This document shows positions 45,540-57,120 of a stretch of 64,000 bases of DNA, in pieces. The notes beneath the pieces are model-generated. The model made no database searches and was not told the origin of the DNA. It was given only the letters and a program-made list of their open reading frames with translations. Each line of letters begins with the position of its first letter. The stretch's first letter is position 1. The stretch is from Lithospermum erythrorhizon (Eukaryota > Streptophyta > Magnoliopsida > Boraginales > Boraginaceae): positions 1-64,000 of the forward strand of contig JADFUC010001633.1 of assembly GCA_019722365.1 (NCBI GenBank), written 5' to 3'. The position numbers and the translations under genes were made by a program.

Positions 45540-45576
45540 AATTTCGAGGGGCCGAATTTTTGTTAATAGGGTAGAT
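45540..45576 (+). promoter_or_regulatory. Probable polypurine-tract region of element B
   Basis: TTTCGAGGGGCCGAATTTTT then TTAATAGGGTAGAT precedes the LTR start TGAAATAACCG at 45577. Element C has the same arrangement (TTTCGAGGGCAAAATTTTTA then TTAGGTGGGTAGA, minus strand, at 63080-63041). The G-run before the LTR is degraded. Confidence 0.5.
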
Positions 45577-47525
45577 TGAAATAACCGAAAATTTTTTCAC
45601 CATTAATAATTAAAATATTGTTCTCCTTAAAACAAACTCGAACTAGACAAGTGTATAGTTAAGTACTACTCATTTTCCCTCTAGTTAAGTGATGACACCT
45701 GGAGTGCTTGACACCATGCTTGCTTCGGAACTTTTCGTTTCTTGTTTAGTTCTTGAGGCTAGCTAGCCTGTTTAATAATGGAAACCCTCCGTCCTTATCC
45801 AAGAATCACAATTTTTTTCTTCTCCTTCTCTCCTCGGCCGAGGTTATCCCTCCTCTTTTCCCCAAATTTTCTTTCATTTGGTGTATTCTCTTCTTAAGTA
45901 TTACCTAGAGTTTTACGACAAGTTTCAAGAAGGAAAAAGGTATAACTATTTCCATTTATTGGTTATATAACTAGTTATAACTATGTCAAGATACTTTAAT
46001 TAGCTAAACTCATCCATAAATGATATTAGAGTTCATATTTAATTGTTTGAATGGTTCAAACATAAATATGTTTTATTATAGAACTGACAAATTATCTAAT
46101 TAAATTCTTGAAGTAAAGTAGTAAATTGATTGTTTATAATATACATAAACTAAATTATAGAATCATGGGTTAGTTTTAACTAATTATATGTCGATTTTAA
46201 ATAGTAGTATTCAATTTAGATTCTTGATATAATTAATATAGTTTGGAGTTTGGATATAAACAAAAGTTAAAATGGGTATAGTAATATATTATAAAATGGG
46301 ATAAAATTTCATAAGTTCAAGAGTAGTTCACCAATCTAGTCGAGGTTGTTAGTTAAAGTTACTAAAGTAAAAGTAATTATTATTATTATGTTCTTTGATG
46401 TGGATATAAGTATTTAGCAGTAAAGTTAGGGAGCGTTGTAGGTGGCTTGGGTGAGTATTTATATCACGTGACATAACCTTTCATATATATGGTGTATATG
46501 TAAGTTGTATAGTTTTTACTAAATGAGTTATATATGTGATATGTGATATTGAGACTTGCGATGTTGAGGATTGTTATATGATCAGTTGTGATATCTGAGT
46601 TGTGATATGATAATGGGATTATGGTTGGTGTGATTTGTTGTTGAACTCTAGTCCGGTTAAATTGGTACTCTCATAACGAATTAAGTTGTTCCGTTCTTTA
46701 AGGTAAGCTCATGATAACTAATTTTATATCGTTTGTTGGAGTAGAAGCAACGAGTAATACTATTTTGTCCTCGTTTGCTGGAGTAGAAGCAACGAGTGAC
46801 GTCGTTTTCTTTTCTCCTATGGGAAGGAGTAGACTCTCATAGGGGGCGGAGTAGAGTTATTGTTGCTTGTGTGATATACTGGATGTTATTGACTGTGTGT
46901 ATGATAGTTTATTCATTGGATTATTTGATATGATTATGTTAGCGGGTATTATTGATTATTTGAGAGATGGATTCTATTACATTATATGTTTACATGTGCA
47001 TATATGTGTGATTAGTTATGTTTCGTTATGTGGATATTCATTGAGCTTTCAGCTCACCCCTTTATTTGGGGACCCCCAGAATTTTTGTAGTTAAAGGAGA
47101 CGTTCGTGTGGCATCACCTTTTGTGGCGAGGAGCTGATTATCATCTTAGGTACAGTTCGGGTGGCTAGGATATCCTCAGCAGTCTTCTTCTTCTGATCCT
47201 CATCTTTTGTAGCATTTTGTCGGAGGTGTTGTGTATTTTGATCACATTATGTATATATACGTTTTGAGGTTGATATAAATGTTGTCTTAGAGACTTATGA
47301 GATTAATTGTTTGGGGAGTATTTTGGTTGTATTATTCAGGCTTTGAGGTATGATTATATGTTTGGATGATGTATTTTAGCGGTGTATTACTAGTTCACCC
47401 CGATGGATTGAAGTATATTATTATTATTATTATGAATTGAAGTCTTTTTAGGTTGTCATCCATCGATTGGTGACTCTGGTGTTCAGGTTGATGATGATCT
47501 AACAAAGGCGGCCGATGGAGGCGAG
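45577..47525 (+). repeat. 3' LTR of chromovirus B
   Basis: It starts TGAAATAACCGAAAATT. Near 45834 CTCGGCCGAGG and CT-rich runs correspond to the leader of other family LTRs. Three stem-loops with a GGAGTAG loop lie at 46730-46842. The sequence from 46570 on is collinear with the 5' LTR pieces, including the TTATTATTATTA run. The expected GGGTCGTTACA end is missing: it ends at about 47525 in a diverged GGCGGCCGATGGAGGCGAGG. Short open frames inside are spurious. Confidence 0.85.
46730..46842 (+). repeat. Three stem-loops with GGAGTAG loops in B 3' LTR
   Basis: CGTTTGTT-GGAGTAGA-AGCAACG (46730-46752), CTCGTTTGCT-GGAGTAGA-AGCAACGAG (46770-46796; 9 pairs with one bulge) and CTATG-GGAAGGAGTAGACTCT-CATAG (46817-46842). 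The stems differ but all three loops contain GGAGTAG. The 5' LTR has decayed counterparts at about 33178-33206 and 33235-33260. Confidence 0.85.
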
Positions 47526-49717
47526 GAATTAGATTACCACCAAAATGATAAAGACTTGAACAAGAGCACATTTGTTACTATAATGGTAATCCTAACGAAG
47601 GTGATTGCTTTAGGAATACAACCTTGAACAACAGATGATACTTCGAGGATCTGTATGATCAGGACATAGTTTAAACATTGAAATACATATTTGGATAACG
47701 GACACTCCCGAGATAGTGGTTTATCAAGGAAATAATAGCTTCTCTTGATTAATTAAGATGGCGTGTCCATGTTTACGGTATTAGACTAATGAACATAATT
47801 TTTTTCAAATCAAGCGTTAATGTGAAAAATTATTCTTATTGATCATGATGTTTTGGTTTATCTGGCGGATCTCTGATAGTTGACATGCAGTCGTTAATGA
47901 GCGGTTCAAATGGTTTGAATTGATTAATGGAAATAATATTCTTATTCGAGACAAAATGCGATTAAAGGAGCTACACCTAGCATATGCAGTTAGTATGTGA
48001 AAAACATACTAACAATGAAGAATAACACAACTACATAGAATTAGATTGTGTATGACTTTCTCACATAAAATATCAGCGGATGGCTCGACTCTTTCTAGAA
48101 TTCTTAGGAATCCAATTAAATGAATTGATAAGTTGAGTTATCTTTGCGCTTATGCGATAAGGCATTTAATTAGGATCCAAAATGAATACCTTAAAGAAAG
48201 AATTTTTTCAAGTTGAGTTGGATTTATAAATTTGTATAGAGGAAAGAAATGAAAAAAAGGGATTGCATTTGTATCGAGTTACTTAAACTAATAGGATGAT
48301 CGTCGTCTGATTTAGGCCCAGAAATGGCCCGATAAATAGAGTATGAACATCTTGTTAAAATATGGCTTATAGCTCGATAAATGACTACAAAACACAAAAA
48401 TTGATGCAGTTACAACTTTGTGAGAAGTTGTGAACAAAAGTAAATTCGGATTAATCACTTTAATGAGTTATCTTGAAGGTTGTCTAACTTGATATCTATA
48501 GTAGCTTAGTCAACCTAGAGAATCAGATACCGTTATTGATCGATAATGTGCTCATAGAATGATACTTCATTCAATAATTGAATGTAGAAATACATATGTA
48601 CATAAAGTTAAGAACAAAAAACAATGCTTGACTAGATACCACGACTAATCAGCAGGTGGTATAAGCATGATAAGAATATCGTGCTTTCTTGGTGCTTAAG
48701 TGGTGTTAGATTTGAGTAGAACCGATCCTTCGTTTAAATGTCATAAATATCACATTGTGTGACAAATATTTTGAATATGAGTTTGAAGATTCAAGTCCAC
48801 ATCATTATTATGGATAATGATTAGTATATGTAGAATATACATGCCGTTACTATAAATGATAAATTTTGAATTCTATTGGAAATCTATATTTTTGGAGATG
48901 CTTTGGATCATTGATCCAAACAAGAAAATCTCTATCAAGCCGAGAAAATAATGAAATTGTTTGTCCCACTAGTTAGGTGTTCAGCAGTTGGAATCGAGAC
49001 ATAAGCGACTAGTATGTGCTTGAATTTGTGTTTGATCAGTACTGGCAGATCGAAAGAGTATGGATACTCAATCAATCACGTAGGTTCTGGCGCATTGAAA
49101 CTATTTCAAGCCATAGTACTAGACACGTGACCGTCATGACAACAGGAAGATAGAATATCTGTGTCCCAGTTTCTCCACGAGCTTAAGTTGAATGGCGGTG
49201 CTTAGACAGTGGCCAATTTCATGGGAACTAGAGTAATGTACTTTGACACTTGTCAAGCGTCCTTTATATGAAGGATTATAATGATATGTTGGGTATACTC
49301 TGAAGTATAAATGGAAAACTAGATACGATAGGGATTCACTGGCAGATATATCGATAGATTTGTGGAATCTTGGAGAGTTAGGGTGATCACAGGTGGCCAC
49401 CACTTAGCTATAAAGTTGGATATCACATTAACTTGTCTGTGCCAGGCGCGGTGCAAGAGTTTGGTGAGGCGTATCTTACCAAAGCATTCTTTGGAAATGG
49501 AGTATCGAAGGAATCGTTGATACTATATGATAAATCATCGAGGGCAAAATTGAGAATGCTAAATTTATGAGATATTAGATCTCATAAAATTATCTTTGAA
49601 TAATTTGATTGTCTGACATATTTAATCATTCAAAGCTATAAGTTGATATATATTAATTGTTGGAGAATTAATATTTAAGTTGACCAATATCGACATTAAG
49701 ATTTATGATGGCTTACT
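47526..49717 (+). other. Decayed sequence, probably Ty1/copia-derived
   Basis: About 2.2 kb with no long frame. The part at 49255-49400 shares ATTATAATGATATGTTGGGT and nearby words with the copia G remnant (31830-31980), and TGTTGGAGAATTAATATT at about 49663 resembles a copia LTR start. Near 49565-49589 there is an inverted repeat, TTTATGAGAT / ATCTCATAAA. I could not assign gag or pol blocks with confidence. It may be a copia element older than its neighbours. Confidence 0.4.
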
Positions 49718-52022
49718 TATGACCGCCCCAAGTCGGCCATACAGTAGATCATTAACAGCACGTATACGAGTCACCAAGCGATGGATCTGATAACAAAATA
49801 ACTTTTCTTGACATTATCAAAATAAAACTCCTATTCCGTATTGGTATAAAAATACTTGACTATAGCGAATACAAATCGAATCGGCATAAGGAAAATTATG
49901 ACAACGGACCACGTCGATACAATACAACGGTCTAAAAATATACAAAAGCGACAACAAAAGGAAATGGTGATGAGGACTTCTATGCACTTACCGCCTCGCC
50001 TACTTGGTCTCAGCAGGCTCGGCCAAAAGCGACTCACCGACAGCACCGACAATGGCTCCTGGGACACATGCATAGAGAATAGGGTGTAGGCCCTATTAGG
50101 CAGTGAATACAAATACCACGGACTAATTCCATCCTTATATTCATGTATATATATATATAAATATATATCGTATGCACGTCGTTGTCGAGGTACTTAATAA
50201 ATAGCTGTCCCACGTATCCATAGATTTCTGCTTGCTCTGATGTTACACAATATTTATACACATGATTATATTCATTACTAATGCATATTCATTTTAAAGG
50301 AAACGATCTCGACACACAAAGTCATCGAAGTGAGAATCGCCTCATGAGATAATACACATATGAGAATCGCTCAAATATACACATATAGAGGAATCCGCTC
50401 CAAATAATACACATATAGAGGAATCGCCTCAAAATAATCGGATAGAGGCCTCCGCTTTCAATCCTCCCGACCCGAGCTACCCCTCAATGTGCATATCACA
50501 CGAGCCTCCCGAATCACGAGTACACCCTTGTGATATGCCTTGCCTCGATTCGGGGTCACAGCCATTCCTTGAAATAACACGTAAAGCAATCAGTACATCT
50601 GCTAACCCAGCACCACGAGCCTTGCTTGGCCAGCAGCACTTTCATAACATATTATATCCAAAATTATCTGATAATGTATTTCATAATCTCGATTATGTCT
50701 AACATACTTCATGTCATGGTTATCTCGCTAATGTCGATCAAATGCACCGGTTATTTCATAACATAAATCATAAATCACAATTTCATAATATCAATCGTAG
50801 TCACCTTGATACACATATCGAGGAATAGTCTCGAAACGACACATGTAAAACATTTAACATGATATATATATGAAAGGTCCCATTCGTGAGATTTGTACTC
50901 TTTCGAGCCCAAAGTAGTAATGATAGCTACATGCGGAATCCTTTGTCTTTAGATCAGGGCTTTCAACTCTGTTAAAAAATTATACATTATAGCAGCATTC
51001 CTGAGAATAGCTTTAACTTGCGTACATATAAACCCTAGAGTGTTATACGATCTCGCGATTCAAATTTACAACTCATACTTGATCATCATTCCCAGATTGA
51101 TATGCAGCTTAACGTTAAATAGCATATTGATCGTAAACCTCGAAAAATCTCAATATTCGTCGTCAACTGACAATAACGTCTTAAAGCACATTCTAATCAA
51201 TCCGGCCAATCAATTAACAACTAATTAACCCGTTGCCTCTGACCTCGATTGACACTAAGTACCATCTGAGGCTTCCCCGAACTTTCTCGATCAATCTCTG
51301 TCTATCCCACGTCAAACCAATAATTCCTATCCAAAATAACTATATTAAAGTCCTCTGACACTCATATTACAATTTAGAGTCGATTTAAGAAAAGTCAATA
51401 AAAGTCAACATGCAACTTACACCACTTTCTAACCCGATAACTACTGAAATCACACCAATCCGCTTCCCGATACTTAGATAACAATTATATACCCGTAATA
51501 AAATCAGATCTAAAAATTGACCTGAAAGTCAAACTATATAAAAAGAAATCGACTCGAAAGCTTTAAATGATGAGATTTGAAGGTGCTTCATCACTTTGTT
51601 AACCTTAAGATAGGAACAAGATTTTGAAGTTAGATTCCTAGCAGATTTGCCAAGAAAATGAAAAAAAAAAATCAAAGGGAGATGGTAGAGAGGAGGTTCG
51701 GCCATAGCAAGGAAAAGAAGAAAATTTTTGTTTTGTGTTGTGATAAGGATGATGATAAGATTATATGTTAATTGAGTAGGTGGGAAGTGGGACCACCGAA
51801 TGGAGTTTGGTCTCGTTTGGTTCGTAAATTTAAACCTACTCGGTTTACCAACCCTAATTCGAACAGGTCAAATTAAATTTCTATTCTCCAGAAACATATT
51901 ACCTTGACCCGTATTATCGTTTATTCACATTTAAAAATTTTAACTTTCTTGTAAGGAAACACTTTCGACCGGGCAACTAGAATCACATTAAGAAAAAAAA
52001 TGTATATAGACAGGTTATTTCA
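49718..52022 (-). mobile_element. Long LTR 'i' (minus sense), type 2, apparently solo
   Basis: The left end, TATGACCGCCCCAAGTCGGCC, is a decayed TGTAACGACC terminus, followed by ACGAGTCACCAAGCGATGGA as in c and h. The right end CAGGTTATTTCA is the intact inverted 5' terminus (52011-52022). Tandem AATCCGCTCCAAATAATACA-type units are at 50325-50445, an (AT)n run at 50145-50170, AAAAGTCAAC at 51390-51405 and a GGAGATGG/GAGGAGG block at 51675-51695. No gag or pol adjoins it. Confidence 0.8.
50325..50445. repeat. About 30-bp tandem repeats in LTR i
   Basis: Four imperfect units with GAGGAATC(C)GC(C)TC, (C)AAATAATACACATAT and AGAGG. Same family as those in LTRs c and h. Confidence 0.85.
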
Positions 52023-53222
52023 TTCTAGGATACACTCATGTCAATATATTAAGATAATAGTGAGTTAATATTGTCTAATAAATATATTACAATTGTCAAT
52101 CCGTCCACAAGTTCACAGCAGATAGTAAGCAGACTATTAATAATCGTATTATAAACTTCACGGATAAATTGAAACATGAAGGAAACATTAAAGGTGAAAA
52201 TTCGATATAGTGAATTCGTAGAGGCGGCTAGGTTAGGGGAGGGATGAGGATGGAAGAGTTTCATCCTCCTTGAATCTCTGAAGTGTTATTTTATATAAGG
52301 TCTTCGCCCCGCCGCGTTCAATTGCTCCAATTCTTCCAACTTTTAAGTTGAGATTCTCCCTCTCGCCCCCACTTTCTTTGGTTACACTTAACCCCGCTCC
52401 CCCTTAGGTAGAAAATAGTTTTCTCCACTTTCTTGTTCGGTTTTAAGTATCCGATTAGTTTGAAATATCCGTGCAGCATTGAAATTGAGTAGTAGTGGAT
52501 TTTAAATTAATGATTGTTATAAATGGGTAAATTAGTTGGGAGACTGATTGTTGGATTGATTAGTAATTGTTTAAAGTGATATTGTTGGGGTAGGGTGATG
52601 GCAGTGATGAGGGTTGGGTGGGATGAAATTTTGTTGTTTTTATTAGTCGTTTAAGCAGCGTACAGTAATCTTTTCCACTAGAGTTGTTAAGTTGATAACT
52701 TAAATGTTGTTAAAAGTGGATAGTTAAAAACTAAAATGTGTTAAGGGTTAAGTTGAAACCTTAAGTTGAGTAGTTGATGACCTAAACCTCTAAAATGGAA
52801 TTGTTAAGTGAATACTAAAATGGGGTTATGATTGTAGTAAGTAGTAATTGTATTTTTGTGGATGTTTGTGATTAGGAGTGGAGCGTGGGAAACGGCACTT
52901 GGATTAGCTAGGCAGGGTGTTTATTATTCTTGGAAGCTGAGGTGAGTATTTAACTCACAGGTATAGATTAATTTACTTTCTTGTGAATGTGTTGAATTTG
53001 GTGATAATTGTGAGCATGTTTATCTATGTATATTTTTGTGTTGATTGTTTGTGTATGATTAGTTGGTTGAGTAGTTGGGTTGTGTGTGGTTTTGGTAGGA
53101 TTTATAGGCGTTTCGAGGTTAGATGAGTTGAGTTTGGATGCGTTGATTTCGGTTGTTTTGATCATTTGGGGTTATAGAGTGTTTTTGTTAGTTGGATTGA
53201 TATTGGATGAGTTGTTTATGGG

Positions 53223-53425
53223 TTGTTGACGTATGCTGAGTTGTATTATCCGGTAATTACCTTATACTTCGGTATGAGTGTGATGTCTTTGCCTCATGCC
53301 GTTACGGTATTGTTGTTTATGGTGTTTAGTGGTTGTTGGCGTATGTTGGGTTATTATCCGGTATTTGCACTTGTGCCGGTATGAGTGTGATGTATTTGCC
53401 TCGTACCTCGTTATGGTGACGATGT
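53223..53425 (+). repeat. About 105-bp tandem duplication with hairpins in LTR j
   Basis: Copy 1 (53223-53332) and copy 2 (53333-53425) share TTGTTGRCGTATG, TTATCCGGTA, CGGTATGAGTGTGATGT and TTTGCCTC. Copy 1 includes CTTATACTTCGGTATGAG, a UUCG-loop hairpin like those of LTR e; copy 2 has CACTTGTGCCGGTATGAG, where pairing is lost. Confidence 0.85.
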
Positions 53426-53515
53426 TTGGCTTATGTCGACGAGGCTCTAAGTTTCTCCTGCGAGTTGAGTTGATTACGAGGTGCCTTAGTTGTTGAAATC
53501 CGGGTTTTATATTGA

Positions 53516-53605
53516 ATGGAGTTGAGTTGAGTCGAATTGAGAGTCGAGTTGCGTTGATTGAGTTGAGTTGAGTTGCGTTGCGTTGGTTGAGTTGAGTTGA
53601 ATTAT
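53516..53605 (+). repeat. GTTGA/GTTGC pentanucleotide-like repeat
   Basis: Mostly five-base units GTTGA, with GTTGC, GTCGA and ATTGA variants, over about 90 bases inside LTR j. Confidence 0.85.
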
Positions 53606-54386
53606 GTTGAGCTGTTTAGTTGTGGTGTTGAGAAGTACTAGTGTTGTGGTAGAGTTATGGACTTATTTGGGGCATGGTTGCCATTATTTTCTTTGAGATG
53701 CATGATTATAGTTGGGTGTTAAGCTACTTGGTATGTGCATCTTGGATTGATAGATGCAATAAATTATGATAATTGTAATGTTGGTATTGATATATATTTC
53801 TATGATGAAAACTTGATCATGAGCTCGTATGTTATAATATTTTGAATTAAGTAGTGATACACCAAAATCTATCTATGTTATGCGAGAAATTAACTATTCT
53901 TATGGTCTTTCTACTTGGCGTGGGTGTGAGTTAATTTCCACTCTTGAGATATGTACTGATGAAACTAGCATTTCTATTGCGTATTATTATGGGCGGCGTT
54001 TTATTTGTGCCGGTTGACGGGTGGTATCAGTGATGGGCCGTTCGTGTGATCGGGATGGGTGCTTAGGTGAGAGGCGGGTGGCGTGAATCCTCCTGATATT
54101 CTTGTTGTTTTGGTTGTAGTCTTGATTGTTTATATTGTGGTTATTTTGGGATGTCAGTTGTATATTGTTGATATTGCGGTTTGTTGTATATATGAATTGG
54201 TTTTGTGTGGTTAGGAAATACCATGATGGATTATTTTTCATAGTACAGTGCTAGAATATTTTAATTGTGGGTTATTTAAGAGGCGGGTGAGTCTTTTGAA
54301 TTGAGTTGTCAGCGTCGGTTTGGTGACTTCTAGTGTCGAGACTTCTAACCTCGGGGCCCGGTCGATGCAGGGGCCGGTGCGTTACG

Positions 54387-55690
54387 AGTTTACTCTTGTT
54401 TAGATGCGTATTACAATCAATAGATTGAATAACCAGAAGATGACCACTTCTGTCCTCATATGAGGAAGGTGAGCCCAGATTCAGCAACTTGGAAATCTAC
54501 CTATGATGAAAATGTTCGAAGCTTCAAATTGTAAGCGAAAATTTCATCCAGTTGGTTTGTATTTAGTTCATAGTTCTGCAGTTATGGACTTGAAATCTAC
54601 CTATGCTTATGATAGAAAATGTTCTAAGGCTTGAATTGTAATACATTTAAATATTTGAGTCTGTTTTTTAATTCTTACTTGTGATGTCATAATTGAATAT
54701 TGGATATTATTTTCAGTTCTTGGATACTTTTGTTGGATAATTTTGGATACTATTGGTAAGGTATTTTGAATACTTTCGGCTTATTGGACACTTTTTGAAT
54801 TTTCAAATTGTCTATTATTTTTATCGGGTGGTCCGGGTATCCGACCAAATAAGGTATGGAGTTTGGTACCAGGACATTTTTAAACCGTTATGATATCGGT
54901 CAGGTTTAGGTTCTGGGTACCCTTACCGAGCAGCTCCCAGGATATGTCTTTAGGATTGAGCCAGAGCAGATAACAGCAATTGCTTCTGAAGATAAAAGAT
55001 CAAGAGGCCCGAGTAGAGATTGCTATTCACTTATAATATTATAATACAGATAATACAAATGAATTAATCAAGTTGATAGTTTGAAAGCATTAAAATTTTC
55101 TGAATGCACAGAACATATTATTAATAAATTTCAAATTTTTTACTAACATTTGCACTTCACATCATTTGTGAGGAAGATTCATAATCATTTAAAAACTATA
55201 ATTGAATACTAGATATTAAAATTCTTCATTTATTAAAAATCATATGAAAATATATAAAATAAGTAGTTATTATTATATCAAATTGAATAGAAAATAGTTA
55301 TTAGTTAACAAAAAATAAAAGGAATTAGCATCTAATTGGGCACTTATTGAATGCTCCTTAGATATAATTTATTTAATTTAATTCTAATTTTGCATCTTGA
55401 ATAAATAAATATTTTGGGTTCAAATAATTAATGAAAATTAAGAAATATAAATGGACTTAGCTTCATCAAATAGACTGTGCATGTTATTGGTAATACAATC
55501 TCGGTAAAGACCAAGCAGTAGCATCTAATAATTTCACAGTGGTTGATGCATGTTGATTGTAGTTACATTTCATGACGGTGTCTAGCGAAAATGGAATTGG
55601 AGTTTCCTGCCTTTGAGTTTTAGACTAAAATAGGGGGGAAAGAAATAAATATGGAAAATAAATAGATTAGTGACAAGGGAGAGGTGAAGA
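54387..55690. other. Non-coding DNA with a 50-bp direct repeat
   Basis: Between LTR j and the GC island. A direct repeat of about 50 bases, GACTTGAAATCTACCTATG and (A)AAATGTTC, occurs at about 54487-54531 and 54588-54637. The rest is AT-rich with TTGGATA(C/A)T minirepeats at 54700-54760. No gene or mobile element identified. Confidence 0.5.
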
Positions 55691-56020
55691 TGAATTAAAA
55701 TTGTGCTCGTGTATGCGATTTTGGTCTTACGACTACGCGTGGTTACTGAGTGAATTTAATGGAACTAGTGGTGTCCTAGCAGATCGGGCTCCACGGGCGA
55801 TCACGTTGCCAGGCCACTTACTCGGTTACAGTTGGAATAAACTCCTGACGACCCCCGATTCATTAAGTGGGGCGGACGAGGCGGATTGGGGGAAACCGAA
55901 GCCCGGTGAGCACCGCAAAAATTCGGTGGGTATTGTGCAGTGGAGTTCAGCCGCTACAAATGGTACCAAAAAAGCATTCTTGATGTGCTTGATAGTGCAA
56001 GAACATAATAAATGATAAAT
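55691..56020 (+). other. GC-rich island with an unidentified 104-residue open frame
   Basis: A sharp GC rise within otherwise very AT-rich DNA. The plus frame 55701-56015 includes GVLADRAPRAITLPGHLLGY and ADEADWGKPKPGEHRKNSVG, no low complexity and no membrane segment. I recognise no family. The frame may be fortuitous, since a GC-rich stretch lacks stops by chance. An organelle-derived insert (plastid or mitochondrial) or a fragment of a host transcript are possible sources; I cannot decide from sequence alone. Confidence 0.3.
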
Positions 56021-57120
56021 GATGCCAGCGTTAATATCGGAAACATTCTCTTATTAATGTAGTGCAGTTTATAATAAATGGTATACGTTTAACTACGCAT
56101 ATAATACAATATTAAAAATATTGTGGTAAAATTTATTATTGACAAGTAGCCATTTTATTCATTTATTAATGTGGAATATATTATCAACAAGTATAAAATG
56201 CATTAATATATTATTCTATAAACAATAAAGTCTATTTGTAATTAAAAATATTTCAAGAAATGATTGAAATTATTCTATTTAAATCATGCAAGTTATTTAG
56301 TATTGAATATTATATGGATACAAACATAACATGCATTAATATATCATTCTTTATACAATAAAAGTAATTTATTGTAAATAATATATTATCAATAGATAAA
56401 TATTATATAATACTAAACTCAAGGATTTTGAACAAACTCAACGGTTTGGACCAACTTCATGGGTTTGGAACAAATGCAAAGTTAACAACAATTTATAAGT
56501 TATAATAATATATTATATAATACTAAATAACTTTTATAGTTTCAAAAATAATATATTAATGTATCCCATCCTTTTATCTATATACGGAGTACTAAATAAT
56601 TTTTATGATTTAAGTAGAATTAAACATCTTACTAGTTTATGAGCATATTATAAATCAATAAGTAATCACGATTCTTTCAATTATTTCTTAAAATAGTATT
56701 TAATTACTTCAACACTTAATTATTTAAAGATTAGTATATTAATGTACTTGTGCTTTTATCAATATATTGAAAAGAAATTTACTTTTAAACAAATTTCATA
56801 ATATAATTAATAGAATTTACATATATTCTAATTATTTTGTAATATAGTAATGAATATTGTTATTTCAACAATATGTTATTTGATACAAAATTTTATTTTA
56901 CAATATATAAATTATAATATTTTGACAAGTATTAAATCATTTAACTACTTGAATAATAATAATATAAAAGTTAACAAACATTTAACATGCCATAATGTTT
57001 GTTGGCATACACTTCTACCATGTTGATCATGAAGTCTCAGTACAACCATATTTAAATTTTGTTGATAAATGCTTGAAAATCTACGAGCAAAATTTAAGCG
57101 TTAACGTTTAAATAGAGTAA
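56021..57120. other. Very AT-rich intergenic DNA
   Basis: About 1.1 kb dominated by A and T, with repeated short words such as ATTAATATATTATTCT and TATAATACTAAA. No coding or RNA signal seen. Confidence 0.7.

Larger units (their letters stand above)
32987..47525 (+). mobile_element. Ty3/gypsy chromovirus 'B', split by three LTR insertions
   Basis: Order on the plus strand: partial 5' LTR (32987-33644 and 36079-36371), primer site, gag start (36529), gag, protease, RT, RNase H, integrase, chromodomain, 3' LTR (45577-47525). Three foreign LTRs interrupt it: f in the 5' LTR, g just after the gag start, h between RNase H and integrase. The parts of the 5' and 3' LTRs that can be compared match strongly (for example TTATTCATTGGATTATTTGA in both), which ties the two ends together. 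The first roughly 1 kb of the 5' LTR is missing at the joint with copia G. Lineage: chromodomain present, Tekay/Del-like long LTRs. Confidence 0.85.
52030..54386 (+). mobile_element. Long LTR 'j' (plus sense), apparently solo
   Basis: The right end, GGGGCCGGTGCGTTACGA, matches the LTR 3' end. A TATA box (TTTTATATAAGG, 52289-52300) is followed by a CT-rich leader (52365-52410), placing the likely transcription start near 52325. The duplicated unit with hairpins (53223-53425) and a GTTGA-type simple repeat (53516-53605) lie downstream and so would be transcribed. The block 52680-52810 is the reverse complement of 6000-6100 in LTR a. The left terminus is uncertain because no TGAAATAACC start was found after LTR i. 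Confidence 0.7.

Noticed and set aside
47526..49717. Considered naming copia gag/pol domains here
   Set aside because: No block of more than a few residues matched a family convincingly in any frame, so it is left as an unassigned copia-like remnant.
50145..50170. (AT)n runs, also near 31235 and 38875, considered as possible TATA boxes
   Set aside because: They lie near the LTR 3' part in sense orientation, downstream of the probable transcription start; more likely simple repeats.
56570..56600. TATACGGAGTACTAAA, resembling a Stowaway MITE end (CTCCGT...ACGGAG)
   Set aside because: No matching inverted terminus and no TA duplication were found nearby.
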